Shown here: positions 1-6,013 of the stretch, one piece after another
How positions within the stretch are numbered: the stretch's first letter is position 1
How the letters are laid out: each line of letters starts with the position of its first letter
Source of the DNA: an uncultured Ruminococcus sp.
GTDB taxonomy: Bacteria > Bacillota > Clostridia > Oscillospirales > Acutalibacteraceae
DNA length: 9,011 nt
Direction: 5' to 3'
NCBI GenBank assembly: GCA_902803125.1
Contig: CADCOZ010000210.1
Span: 1-9,011 of the forward strand
The notes under the pieces: generated by a model
Told to the model about the DNA's origin: nothing
The model's input: the letters and a program-made list of their open reading frames with translations, nothing else
Database searches by the model: none
Position numbers and translations under genes: made by a program

Positions 1-213
1 TATGATGACGGCTATCAACAGCAGGGTTACCAACAGCAGGGCTATGATGACGGCTATCAACAGCAGGGTTACCAACAGCAAGGCTATGATGACGGTTATC
101 AACAGCAGGGTTACCAACAGCAAGGCTATGATGACGGTTATCAACAGCAGGGCTATCCGCAACAGCAAGGTTATGATGACGGCTATCAACAGCAGGGTTA
201 CCAACAGCAAGAC
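1..213 (+). repeat. In-frame 42-bp tandem repeat encoding YDDGYQQQGYQQQG
   Basis: Five consecutive units start with TATGATGACGG at 1, 43, 85, 127 and 172. Four are 42 bp (14 codons); the unit at 127-171 is 45 bp because one codon (CCG, Pro) is added, giving GYPQQQG. A sixth, diverged unit (YDEGYEQPEQ) begins at 214. Differences between units are mainly third-base changes (CAG/CAA, GGC/GGT), so the amino-acid pattern is kept. The array runs into the left edge, so the total copy number is unknown. Confidence 0.95.
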
Positions 214-1002
214 TATGATGAGGGCTATGAACAGCCGGAACAGTATGCCGAACCGGTAACCAATGAAAACACCTATGAACAGCCCTATGATGAACCGGCC
301 GCTCCTGCACCGGAACCGGCTCCCGCACCCATTCCCGCACCCGAACCGGAACCTGCACCCGCTCCTGCCCCCGCTCCCGAACCGGCCCCCGCTCCGGCCC
401 CCGAACCGGAACCGACACCCACCCCCGAACCGGAACCGACACCCGCCCCCGAACCCGAACCTCAAAAAGAGGTAGTGCAGTTTGATTCCAAGAACTTCAA
501 GTTTGAGAAGAAAACGGAGGAAGAGGAGGAAAGCGTTGAAGATAAGATGCAGTCCTTTCCGGTGCTGAAAAAGATTCTGCGGATGTTTACCCATACGCCT
601 GACTATACGGATGACTACGATCCGGATGATGCCGCCGCCAGCAAAACGATGGCCATCATCGCCATTTTCGGTATTACCTTCTGGGTACCGCTGATTTTCC
701 GCAAGGATTCCATGTATTCCCGCTTCTATGTGAACCAAGGTTTATTGATGCTCATTTTCTATATTCCGTTCTCTATTTTATTCGCCATTTTCAGCGGCAT
801 TGTAGGCGTGGCCTGTTCGCAGGACGCTTCCTTTGGTAATGCTTCTTCCGGTCTGAGCGTGATGGGCTGGATTATGGATTTGGTGGTCTTTGCCATTTGT
901 TATGCCATTCCGATTTTCGTGCTGATTCTGACCATTAAGGCGATTAACGCCAAAAAAGCGAAAGAAATCCCCTTTATCGGATTCCTGCGGATTATTCGGT
1001 AA
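1..1002 (+). CDS. Tic20/DUF4870-like membrane protein with Gln/Tyr-repeat and Pro-rich N-terminal region (5' end missing)
   Basis: Frame 1 is open from the first base to TAA at 1000-1002, giving 333 visible residues; it has no ATG in the repeat part because the true start is left of the window. Residues 1-71 are tandem YDDGYQQQGYQQQG-type repeats, and about 99-154 are almost only Pro, Ala, Glu and Thr (PAPEPAP, EPEPTPTP). A charged linker (EEEEES near 165-172) follows. The C-terminal part has three hydrophobic spans, about 217-235, 246-272 and 287-314. The words KDSMYSRFYVNQGLL before span 2 and INAKKAKEIPFIGFLRII at the end match the 'RFHVNQG ... lPiIGkiri' pattern I know from DUF4870/Tic20-like proteins. 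Those are small multi-pass membrane proteins of unproven bacterial function. The family call rests on these two motifs; the cytosolic position and binding role of the low-complexity part are inference. It converges on spoIIR and shares a terminator with it. Confidence 0.85.
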   Translation, partial: YDDGYQQQGYQQQGYDDGYQQQGYQQQGYDDGYQQQGYQQQGYDDGYQQQGYPQQQGYDDGYQQQGYQQQDYDEGYEQPEQYAEPVTNENTYEQPYDEPAAPAPEPAPAPIPAPEPEPAPAPAPAPEPAPAPAPEPEPTPTPEPEPTPAPEPEPQKEVVQFDSKNFKFEKKTEEEEESVEDKMQSFPVLKKILRMFTHTPDYTDDYDPDDAAASKTMAIIAIFGITFWVPLIFRKDSMYSRFYVNQGLLMLIFYIPFSILFAIFSGIVGVACSQDASFGNASSGLSVMGWIMDLVVFAICYAIPIFVLILTIKAINAKKAKEIPFIGFLRIIR

Positions 1003-1023
1003 CAGCAACCCCTCTTGATAAAA

Positions 1024-1070
1024 ACAAACAGCGGCCGTTGACATGGTATGTCCATCGACCGCTGTTTTTA
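1024..1070. terminator. Bidirectional hairpin terminator between convergent genes
   Basis: An imperfect inverted repeat begins AGCGGCCG at 1030 and ends CGACCGCT at 1063. It has an inner GACAT/ATGTC stem, a T run (1064-1069) on the plus side and an A-rich run (1020-1028) that is a U-rich tract for the minus strand. It lies 27 bases after the stop of the Tic20-like gene and about 50 bases beyond the stop of spoIIR, so it can end both transcripts. Confidence 0.75.
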
Positions 1071-1116
1071 TTCTTCCCAACATTCCTTGGTGTTGAGAGG
1101 GATTTTAAACAAGCTC

Positions 1117-1710
1117 TCAGGAAAACAGCGAACAAAGTCCTTCCCACCATTCCACCAACAGGAATTTTACGGCATAGGGTTCCTGTTCGGTCATGATAGC
1201 TTCTTCGCCGGTGCTGACGGCTTCGGACAGTGCTTCTTTCTGCACAGACGGCAAACACAGCGCCGGATATAATACACACCACCAGTTATGCCCCTGTCCA
1301 CTGCCAATGACCACCCGCAGAGCATCATAGCGTCCGGCCGGCAGGGTGATGTCTTCATAAACTCTGGTGGTGAACGGCATATTCACCACCGATACCTGTA
1401 CCGGATACGCATACCCCGACTGCCGCACGATTTTTTCGGCATAGCTTTGAAGCTCTTCGATATGTGCCTTGGCCGCCTGCATACTTTCCTGTTTGCTGCG
1501 GCACGTACAGAATAAATCGGCGGTATAATCCAGCAAGGCATCCCGCACCAAGAGCTTCAGCCGCTGATCTTCTTCACTGTCGGAATTGGCCATGATATGC
1601 AGGCGGAACACTTCCTGACGGATATCTTCACACGCTCCGTAAAACCCTGTCATGGACAGCACACACGCCAACGCCAATGCACAAACAAACGATTTCCATA
1701 AGTACCTCAT
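1117..1710 (-). CDS. spoIIR: Stage II sporulation protein R
   Basis: SpoIIR is the signal made in the forespore and exported to the intermembrane space, where it triggers the SpoIIGA protease to process pro-sigma-E in the mother cell. The 197-residue product has an N-terminal hydrophobic export segment (about 8-26). It carries both hallmark blocks of the family: FRLHIMANSDSEEDQRLK near 35-52, and LPAGRYDALRVVIG with GHNWWCVLYPALCLP at 123-154. The length is close to that of the Bacillus protein (a little over 220 residues). GTG at 1713 and ATG at 1710 are adjacent possible starts; GGGAGG lies 7 and 10 bases upstream of them, and I chose ATG. A sigma-F-type promoter lies upstream (1770-1798), as expected for this gene. 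It stands alone as a single-gene unit, convergent with the Tic20-like gene. Confidence 0.96.
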   Translation of the reverse strand: MRYLWKSFVCALALACVLSMTGFYGACEDIRQEVFRLHIMANSDSEEDQRLKLLVRDALLDYTADLFCTCRSKQESMQAAKAHIEELQSYAEKIVRQSGYAYPVQVSVVNMPFTTRVYEDITLPAGRYDALRVVIGSGQGHNWWCVLYPALCLPSVQKEALSEAVSTGEEAIMTEQEPYAVKFLLVEWWEGLCSLFS

Positions 1711-1769
1711 CACTGCTGTTCCTCCCTGATTGCTTTGTTATGGACTTGTCGTCCAACGGCTTTGCAAGG

Positions 1770-1798
1770 AATATAGCCCGTGAGGAACCATTTTATAC
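1770..1798 (-). promoter_or_regulatory. Candidate sigma-F promoter of spoIIR
   Basis: Read on the minus strand, GTATA (1798-1794) is followed after exactly 15 bases by GGCTATATT (1778-1770). This fits the known forespore sigma-F pattern GYWTA, about 15-16 bases, GGnnAnAnT. No good sigma-A promoter was seen in the same leader. The predicted leader is about 50 bases. The match plus the known sigma-F dependence of spoIIR makes this fairly strong, although overlap with the related sigma-G pattern cannot be excluded. Confidence 0.65.
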
Positions 1799-1888
1799 AC
1801 CAATGGCCGGCATTCATTACAGCAGCGGAAAACAGCTGTTCAGCCGATTGGGGTGAATCCGTTGGTGTTTCTCCGCTGATACACACAA

Positions 1889-1939
1889 CAACAGCGGCCG
1901 ACAATGCTGACACTGTTGGCCGCTGTTGAGCTTGTTTTT
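1889..1939. terminator. Long hairpin between the DUF4190-like gene and spoIIR
   Basis: The arms are CAACAGCGGCCGACA (1889-1903) and TGTTGGCCGCTGTTG (1914-1928), 15 bp with one G-T-type position and a 10-base loop. On the minus strand it follows the DUF4190-like gene by about 65 bases and is trailed by TTGTGTGT, a weak U tract. The better T run (TGTTTTTATT) is on the plus side, where no gene is read into it. It probably insulates spoIIR from upstream transcription and may also stop antisense transcription. Confidence 0.6.
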
Positions 1940-1993
1940 ATTCTGCTGAAAGGGAACCCATCTGTTTTCCGCTTTTGGAAAAAATCTTTCCCG

Positions 1994-2305
1994 TCAAATC
2001 ATCACAACACTAACGTTATTCGCAAAGCCGCCGGAAAGGCCAACACATAAGCTGCACATGGTGCAGGACAGGAACCCGATTCCGGACAGAGCCGTGCCAA
2101 TGATGGACAGCACCAATCCGGCTGTGGCCAGACCGGAAGGCTCACGATAGCGGGTATTGATGGCTCTGCCTTTGGCAGAACAAACGATGCCAATAATACC
2201 GCAAATCAGAGCAACGGTGTTGACAAAAGGAACCCACAAAAAAACAACGGAAATAATCCCCAATACCAGACCGGCCACGGCCAATCCTTTGCCATTATTT
2301 GGCAT
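1994..2305 (-). CDS. Small DUF4190-like membrane protein
   Basis: The 103-residue product has two hydrophobic hairpin-like halves, each opening with a similar Gly-rich phrase: GKGLAVAGLVLGIISVV near the N-terminus and PSGLATAGLVLSIIGTALSG in the second half. They are separated by a short basic loop (KGRAINTRYREP). This 'GlAiAgLVlGiis' pattern is typical of DUF4190, a family of small membrane proteins of unknown function; the match is from memory. The first in-frame start is GTG at 2314, but those bases lie inside the Shine-Dalgarno AGGAGGTG, so ATG at 2305 is the real start. It has its own sigma-A promoter (2381-2409), is divergent from the RadC-like gene and ends before a strong hairpin, so it looks monocistronic. 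The C-terminus is rich in Cys and Gly (CTMCSLCVGLSGG). Confidence 0.85.
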   Translation of the reverse strand: MPNNGKGLAVAGLVLGIISVVFLWVPFVNTVALICGIIGIVCSAKGRAINTRYREPSGLATAGLVLSIIGTALSGIGFLSCTMCSLCVGLSGGFANNVSVVMI

Positions 2306-2311
2306 ATTTTT

Positions 2312-2319
2312 CACCTCCT
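2312..2319 (-). promoter_or_regulatory. Ribosome binding site that fixes the DUF4190-like start
   Basis: On the minus strand AGGAGGTG ends six bases before ATG at 2305. The longer reading would start on the GTG that is part of this site, which cannot serve as both. Confidence 0.85.
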
Positions 2320-2380
2320 AATGATTATCATGACGGTTATTCCGCATGAAATGACCCAATAATAGGGCTGCTTTTAAACC

Positions 2381-2409
2381 ATTTTAACAATGTGCCGTAA
2401 ATTTGTCAA
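2381..2409 (-). promoter_or_regulatory. Sigma-A promoter of the DUF4190-like gene
   Basis: On the minus strand TTGACA (2409-2404), a 17-base spacer, then TAAAAT (2386-2381) preceded by TGT, an extended -10. The predicted leader is about 70 bases. Confidence 0.8.
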
Positions 2410-2442
2410 GAGATAAGCAAAACCTCTTCTCCTGCCAAGCAG

Positions 2443-2462
2443 TTGACAAGAAAAGTTGTCAA
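2443..2462. promoter_or_regulatory. Operator-like perfect inverted repeat over the promoter
   Basis: TTGACAA (2443-2449), six bases (GAAAAG), then TTGTCAA (2456-2462) form a perfect 7-bp dyad inside the RadC-like promoter. A third TTGTCAA lies at 2403-2409, over the -35 of the divergent gene. The layout suits a dimeric repressor, but TTGACAA also contains the -35 word itself, so part of the match may be coincidence. Confidence 0.45.
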
Positions 2463-2471
2463 TGATACACT
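2443..2471 (+). promoter_or_regulatory. Sigma-A promoter of the RadC-like gene
   Basis: TTGACA (2443-2448), a 17-base spacer and TACACT (2466-2471). The spacing is ideal and the -35 is consensus. The predicted start of transcription is about 40 bases before the gene. An inverted repeat covers the -35 and most of the spacer. Confidence 0.8.
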
Positions 2472-2518
2472 GAATACAGTTTATCTTCAATACCCAAAAC
2501 AAAAAGGGAGGTATTACA

Positions 2519-3298
2519 ATGGCCGATAACAATTTACATAAAGGACACCGTAACCGTGTTCGTCAGCGTTTTTTAGAGGAAGGAATGGAAAAGTTCTATG
2601 ACCATCAATTCTTAGAGCTTTTGCTGTTTTATGCGATTCCCCGCAAAGATACCAACGCCTTGGCTCATCAGCTTTTGAACCGTTTCGGCTCTATTCATCA
2701 TGTCCTGCAAGCCTCCCCTGCTGAACTCAAAGAATGTCATGTTGGTGAAAATGCCGCTGTTTTTCTCCATCTGATTGACAGTATCTGTTCCCGCTACCTT
2801 CAGGAAAGATATGAAACGGACTATGATATCGATGATAATCAATTAAAAGACTTTATTTCCCGCTGTATTTTTGAACACCTGAGTCATACGGCTGAAGAGC
2901 AGTACCTGCTTATCCTGCTGAATAATAAAAATCAATGTCAGTTCCATAACATTATTCATAGTGGTGCGATCGTACAGGATGACTTATTTACACAGAAAGT
3001 CATTCGTTTAGCGGTCAGTTACCAGTGTGATAATGTTTTTTTAGTACACCATCTGCCCGATGATGCGATGGTTTCCCTTATGGAAGAACGGGATTTTGCC
3101 GATATTCTGAAAACAACATTTCGTATAGCCGGTATTATGCTGAAAGATTATATTCTTTCCACGCCGTCCGGTTCTCAGCTGTTCCTATTTTTCAAGGATG
3201 AGGAAGAAGAGGATATGTTGGAAGATGATTTGGATGATTATTTTGATGAGGAGGAGGACTCCGAAACCGATGAGGATTCTTCTGCACCGGATGGATGA
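2519..3298 (+). CDS. RadC-family protein with degenerate JAMM motif and acidic tail
   Basis: The N-terminal third (about 7-71) is a clear RadC N-terminal helical region: HKGHRNRVRQRFLEEG, then DHQFLELLLFYAIPRKDTN and AHQLLNRFGS. Residues about 115-215 align with the JAB/MPN domain (HSGAIV ... VIRLAVSYQCDNVFLVHHLP). Usual RadC proteins have HNHPSG with later Ser and Asp ligands; here it reads HHLPDD (177-182), so the second His is Leu and the Ser and Asp positions are Leu and Glu. The later DHII becomes DYIL (210-213). Metal binding is therefore probably lost. Residues 227-259 form a tail with 21 Asp/Glu of 33. GGGAGG lies 7-8 bases before the ATG. It has its own promoter and a strong terminator, so it is a single-gene unit. 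RadC's biological role is unsettled even for normal members, so I give no symbol and no repair function. Confidence 0.85.
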   Translation: MADNNLHKGHRNRVRQRFLEEGMEKFYDHQFLELLLFYAIPRKDTNALAHQLLNRFGSIHHVLQASPAELKECHVGENAAVFLHLIDSICSRYLQERYETDYDIDDNQLKDFISRCIFEHLSHTAEEQYLLILLNNKNQCQFHNIIHSGAIVQDDLFTQKVIRLAVSYQCDNVFLVHHLPDDAMVSLMEERDFADILKTTFRIAGIMLKDYILSTPSGSQLFLFFKDEEEEDMLEDDLDDYFDEEEDSETDEDSSAPDG

Positions 3299-3347
3299 GA
3301 AGTTCCCGCATGAGCAGGTGATTCTGTCGGCCAAAGCTATATTTCTG

Positions 3348-3393
3348 AAAAAAGACCGTTCCGGCCGGAAACTCCGATCGGAACGGTCTTTTC
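3348..3393 (+). terminator. Rho-independent terminator of the RadC-like gene
   Basis: A perfect 14-bp stem, AAAAGACCGTTCCG (3350-3363) with CGGAACGGTCTTTT (3379-3392), has a 15-base loop and ends in a T run. It starts about 50 bases after the stop. The A run on the left would also give a U tract on the minus strand, so it may work both ways. Confidence 0.9.
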
Positions 3394-3445
3394 AGGATAT
3401 ATGGTGTGAGTGTGTGTGTTGGCATAGAAAGTAATTTTTTCCTTT

Positions 3446-3479
3446 AACAAAACGGAACACCCGATAAGGACAGGGTTCC
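3446..3479 (-). terminator. Terminator of the VWA lipoprotein gene
   Basis: On the minus strand GGAACCC (3479-3473) pairs with GGGTGTTCC (3462-3454) with one bulged base and a 10-base loop, followed by GTTTTGTT (3453-3446). It lies about 22 bases beyond the stop codon at 3502. The stem is shorter than that of its neighbour. Confidence 0.6.
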
Positions 3480-3501
3480 TTGGCAGGAGCAAGCCGAGCG
3501 G

Positions 3502-5004
3502 TTACTGCTTGTAGTCTTTGATGATACGCACCACAATATCATACAGCTTTTCGACATCATAGCTGCCGATAATCGGTTCCATATGGGAACCGCCGATACC
3601 GGAATCGTCTGTCAGGAAAACGTAAGTACCATTGGTCATGATGGCGGCGGCTCGGCCAAACAGCTCTGTGTCCCGTTCACTGCCGGAGGATACCACCGGA
3701 ATCAAATGGATTCCTTTTTCGGCGGCGTTTTTGATGGACTGCTGCAAAGACTGTTCTGTGCCGTTATGCGGCGGTGCATCATAAATCAAAAACGCTAACT
3801 TCACGGATTCTTCGTCCCAGTTGGATTTGTTGATGGTTTCGTCCAGAATCTCTGCAACCGCTTCAGGCGTATCGCCGCCGCCGTAAGCGGATTCTCCGTT
3901 GAGCTTCTCCTGAAGTCCTTTAACATCACTTGTGAAGTCGTAGCACTTTGTGATATATTCGTCGCCTTTGTCACGATAGAAATTGACCGAGAAGCGGGTG
4001 TTGTCATCGCCGACCTCTTCACTGATGGCCGTAAATTCTGTCTGTAAGAACAGCATTTCGTCCGACATGGAACCGGTGGCATCTACGATGAACATAATGT
4101 CTGTTTTGGGATAGGTCTTGCCGGACTCGTCAAAAACAAGTCCGATAGAAGCATCTTGGAATGTGGCGGTGCCTTGCTGCTGGGGATCGCTGTCACTGAC
4201 GACAGGTTCCACCTGATCGGTGGCAAGACTGTAATCTTTTGTAGTGTCGCCGCAGGCCACATGGATATCCGTACCCTGCCGGCTGTTTTCGGCAAAGAGA
4301 TAGGCCACACCGTTTTTATCGGTCACCGCTGTCCAAAGGACTTTTCCGTTGTCCATCAGGGATACATTGGCATTGACCACCGCTTGACCTTCGGCATTTT
4401 TCAGTTCTACTTTTGTGCGGTAACGGGGTTCCAGTCCATAGCACGGGAATTGAATGGTGCCGGTATTGACTAAATTCGTAAAGAAGCCCCAATTGTTGTT
4501 GTCGTTCCATTCACCCGCTGTCAGCAAACCCGGCTGGGGGTCAATGGACGGCACCGGCTCGGATATCTCAATGATATCACCCTCTGAGCCGCTGATATCC
4601 GGAGCGATGGGTTCCGCTGCGGGTTCTTCTGCCGGAACGGTAGGAGCATCATTCGTCACAGCTTCTCCGTAGGCTTCTCCTTCGAGGGCGGCTGCGTCTG
4701 TTGTCAGGCTTTTTGCTCCTTCAGCCATGCGGAAGCTGTCTGCTTCTGCTTCATAGGCGATATCGGTTTCGGTGTTGCGATAATATTCTTCGCCGGTCAC
4801 ACGGGGAACAATGCCTTCTGCTGAACTGCCTTCCGCTGAACTGCCTTCTGTGGCCGAGGTTTTGTCGTTCAGCACCGCAGAAGCGGCTGAAGCCGTTTCA
4901 TGGCCCGATAGGGAAGAGGGATTGCTGCTGCTGGTCTGTGAACAAGCCGTCAGACCCAGTGCCAAAAATAAAGAAATAGCAATACATACTTTTTTGTTTT
5001 TCAT
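3502..5004 (-). CDS. Lipoprotein with von Willebrand factor A domain
   Basis: The 500-residue product starts with a lipoprotein signal peptide: basic MKNKK, a hydrophobic core and the lipobox LTAC with lipidated Cys21, so it should sit on the outer face of the membrane. A long Ser/Ala/Glu/Pro-rich linker follows (about 22-160), including EGSSAEGSSAEG at 53-64. Residues about 193-245 look like a small beta-sandwich (KVELKNAEGQAVVNANVSL ... TDKNGVAYLF), as in carboxypeptidase-regulatory-like folds. The VWA domain covers about 301-497, with MIDAS DATGS at 308-312 in TDIMFIVDATGSMSDEM, Thr379 in GGGDTPEA and Asp409 in IYDAPPH. The metal site looks complete, so ligand binding through Mg/Mn is likely; the ligand is unknown. 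AGGAGG lies 8 bases before the ATG. It forms its own unit, with a hairpin upstream and a terminator downstream. Confidence 0.9.
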   Translation of the reverse strand: MKNKKVCIAISLFLALGLTACSQTSSSNPSSLSGHETASAASAVLNDKTSATEGSSAEGSSAEGIVPRVTGEEYYRNTETDIAYEAEADSFRMAEGAKSLTTDAAALEGEAYGEAVTNDAPTVPAEEPAAEPIAPDISGSEGDIIEISEPVPSIDPQPGLLTAGEWNDNNNWGFFTNLVNTGTIQFPCYGLEPRYRTKVELKNAEGQAVVNANVSLMDNGKVLWTAVTDKNGVAYLFAENSRQGTDIHVACGDTTKDYSLATDQVEPVVSDSDPQQQGTATFQDASIGLVFDESGKTYPKTDIMFIVDATGSMSDEMLFLQTEFTAISEEVGDDNTRFSVNFYRDKGDEYITKCYDFTSDVKGLQEKLNGESAYGGGDTPEAVAEILDETINKSNWDEESVKLAFLIYDAPPHNGTEQSLQQSIKNAAEKGIHLIPVVSSGSERDTELFGRAAAIMTNGTYVFLTDDSGIGGSHMEPIIGSYDVEKLYDIVVRIIKDYKQ

Positions 5005-5368
5005 AAAGATGACCTCCTTTTGACCATATAATCCCTATGGGTACAGACAGGTTACAAAAAAACAAAAAATTTTTTTAGAAAAAGCGGTATCTATGGTCGG
5101 TTCCGTGTTCCGCAGGCGAACAGCGGCTTTTCAGAACAGTGAATTTTGATCAATGCTCATATAACCAACACTTTTGTGGAATTTCTTGGTCAATATAGCA
5201 TTAGGGCGGCTGTTTCCGTACCGTATTGGACACGGAAACAGCCGCCCGTTATATCGCCTTTATTCCTGCTGATTTCCTCCGCTCACGGCCAAACAGCCGC
5301 AGGGGGGATTTCATGCACCATCAACACCAAAGTTTCGCATAATCCCGCCAACATTCCGTGACGGCCAC
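5005..5368. other. 364-base intergenic region between the VWA lipoprotein and MORN-like genes
   Basis: The left part holds the VWA gene's ribosome binding site (AGGAGG, minus strand) and an A/T-tract block (5056-5084). On the minus strand, a T run leads into TGTAACC (5056-5050), which resembles the -35 of ECF sigma promoters; I see no clear matching -10 and no good sigma-A promoter. A perfect hairpin sits at 5204-5247. The one reading frame across it runs through the hairpin and lacks a ribosome binding site. The rest shows nothing recognisable. Confidence 0.5.
5204..5247. terminator. Perfect 16-bp hairpin downstream of the MORN-like gene
   Basis: GGGCGGCTGTTTCCGT (5204-5219) and ACGGAAACAGCCGCCC (5232-5247) pair without a mismatch around a 12-base loop. 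Neither side has a proper T run (minus side TAATGCTATATT, plus side GTTATATCGCC). It is about 120 bases past the stop of the MORN-like gene, so it may end or stabilise that transcript, but it is not a textbook intrinsic terminator. Confidence 0.5.
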
Positions 5369-6007
5369 TTATCCGTTCGCAGACAACGCACTGTTACAAA
5401 CCAATTTTTCAAAAGTACCGTTGTCATAAACAATGGTCTGGATGCCGCAGAATTCATCGTTGACCAAAAAACCTTCCTTATGCGAAGTGTTGCCTTCTGC
5501 GGAAAGCATCTTGCAGTAACCGATTCGTTTACCATGCAGCCAAACACTCTCGGTGCGGCGGCAAAGAATCCCTTCGCTGTAATACAGCATGGTACAAATG
5601 CCGTTGGGTTTGCCGTCTTTCAGTTCTCCTTCGTAGATGACTTCCCAACTGCCGTTTTTTTCCGAAACTTTGCCGTAGGTTTCTTTATCATATTCCCGAT
5701 AATCCGGAAAACCGAACGCCCGTTTGAAATAATAAACGGTCTGTGCCGCAACCGCCGGAATGATATCGGCTTCCGATACCAACAGCCGTTCGGCTCTGGC
5801 AAAATGGCTGTCCGCACAGGTTACGTCCTGCATGGCCGCTTTAATGGATTCCATCGCATGGCACGAAAAAGCCGTTTGAATACGGCTGCGTTCTCTCTCG
5901 CAATCCGGTGCTAATTCCGACAGCACCGCCATACACAAAGGACCGTTGAACAAACCTTCCAATCCATAAGTATACACCAATTCTCTGAGTGCTTCTGTAA
6001 TCTTCAT
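5369..6007 (-). CDS. MORN-like repeat protein with helical N-terminal domain
   Basis: The 212-residue cytosolic protein has no signal peptide or membrane segment. Residues about 1-105 are predicted helical (MKITEALRELVYTYGLEGLF ... LCMAVLSELAPDCERERSRI). This resembles, from memory, a small domain of the 'lr.lv..yG ... ll.DlaP' type joined to varied C-terminal parts in other Firmicute proteins. The C-terminal half carries MORN-like units: YEGELKDGKPNGICTMLYY near 136-154 is the best, followed by weaker ones (VWLHGKRIGYCKML and FLVNDEFCGIQTIVYDNG). MORN repeats are short beta-hairpins used in binding or scaffolding; the function here is unknown. An upstream ATG at 6043 would add 12 residues (MMNCCMRKGGFI), but AGGAGGA lies inside that stretch, six bases before ATG at 6007, so 6007 is the start. 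It has its own sigma-A promoter. Confidence 0.75.
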   Translation of the reverse strand: MKITEALRELVYTYGLEGLFNGPLCMAVLSELAPDCERERSRIQTAFSCHAMESIKAAMQDVTCADSHFARAERLLVSEADIIPAVAAQTVYYFKRAFGFPDYREYDKETYGKVSEKNGSWEVIYEGELKDGKPNGICTMLYYSEGILCRRTESVWLHGKRIGYCKMLSAEGNTSHKEGFLVNDEFCGIQTIVYDNGTFEKLVCNSALSANG

Positions 6008-6013
6008 GATAAA

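Noticed and set aside
1..213. CRISPR-like or non-coding tandem array
   Set aside because: There are no spacers; the units join directly and keep the reading frame with third-base changes.
2..475. Two plus-strand frames (2-259 and 263-475) over the repeat and Pro-rich DNA
   Set aside because: They are frame-2 readings giving Asn/Ser/Met and Pro/Arg-rich peptides; frame 1 is open throughout and continues into the membrane domain.
1710..1913. 67-codon minus-strand frame ending on the spoIIR start
   Set aside because: It starts inside the 1889-1928 hairpin, has no ribosome binding site and would lie across the sigma-F promoter.
2519..5004. RadC-like and VWA genes as parts of a defence or toxin system
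   Set aside because: They are convergent, separated by two terminators, and the VWA protein is a secreted lipoprotein; no nuclease, ATPase or toxin partner is present.
5146..5361. Plus-strand frame in the VWA/MORN-like gap
   Set aside because: It runs through the perfect 16-bp hairpin and has no ribosome binding site or family-like pattern.
5480..5914. 144-codon plus-strand frame
   Set aside because: Antisense shadow of the MORN-like gene, with no ribosome binding site.
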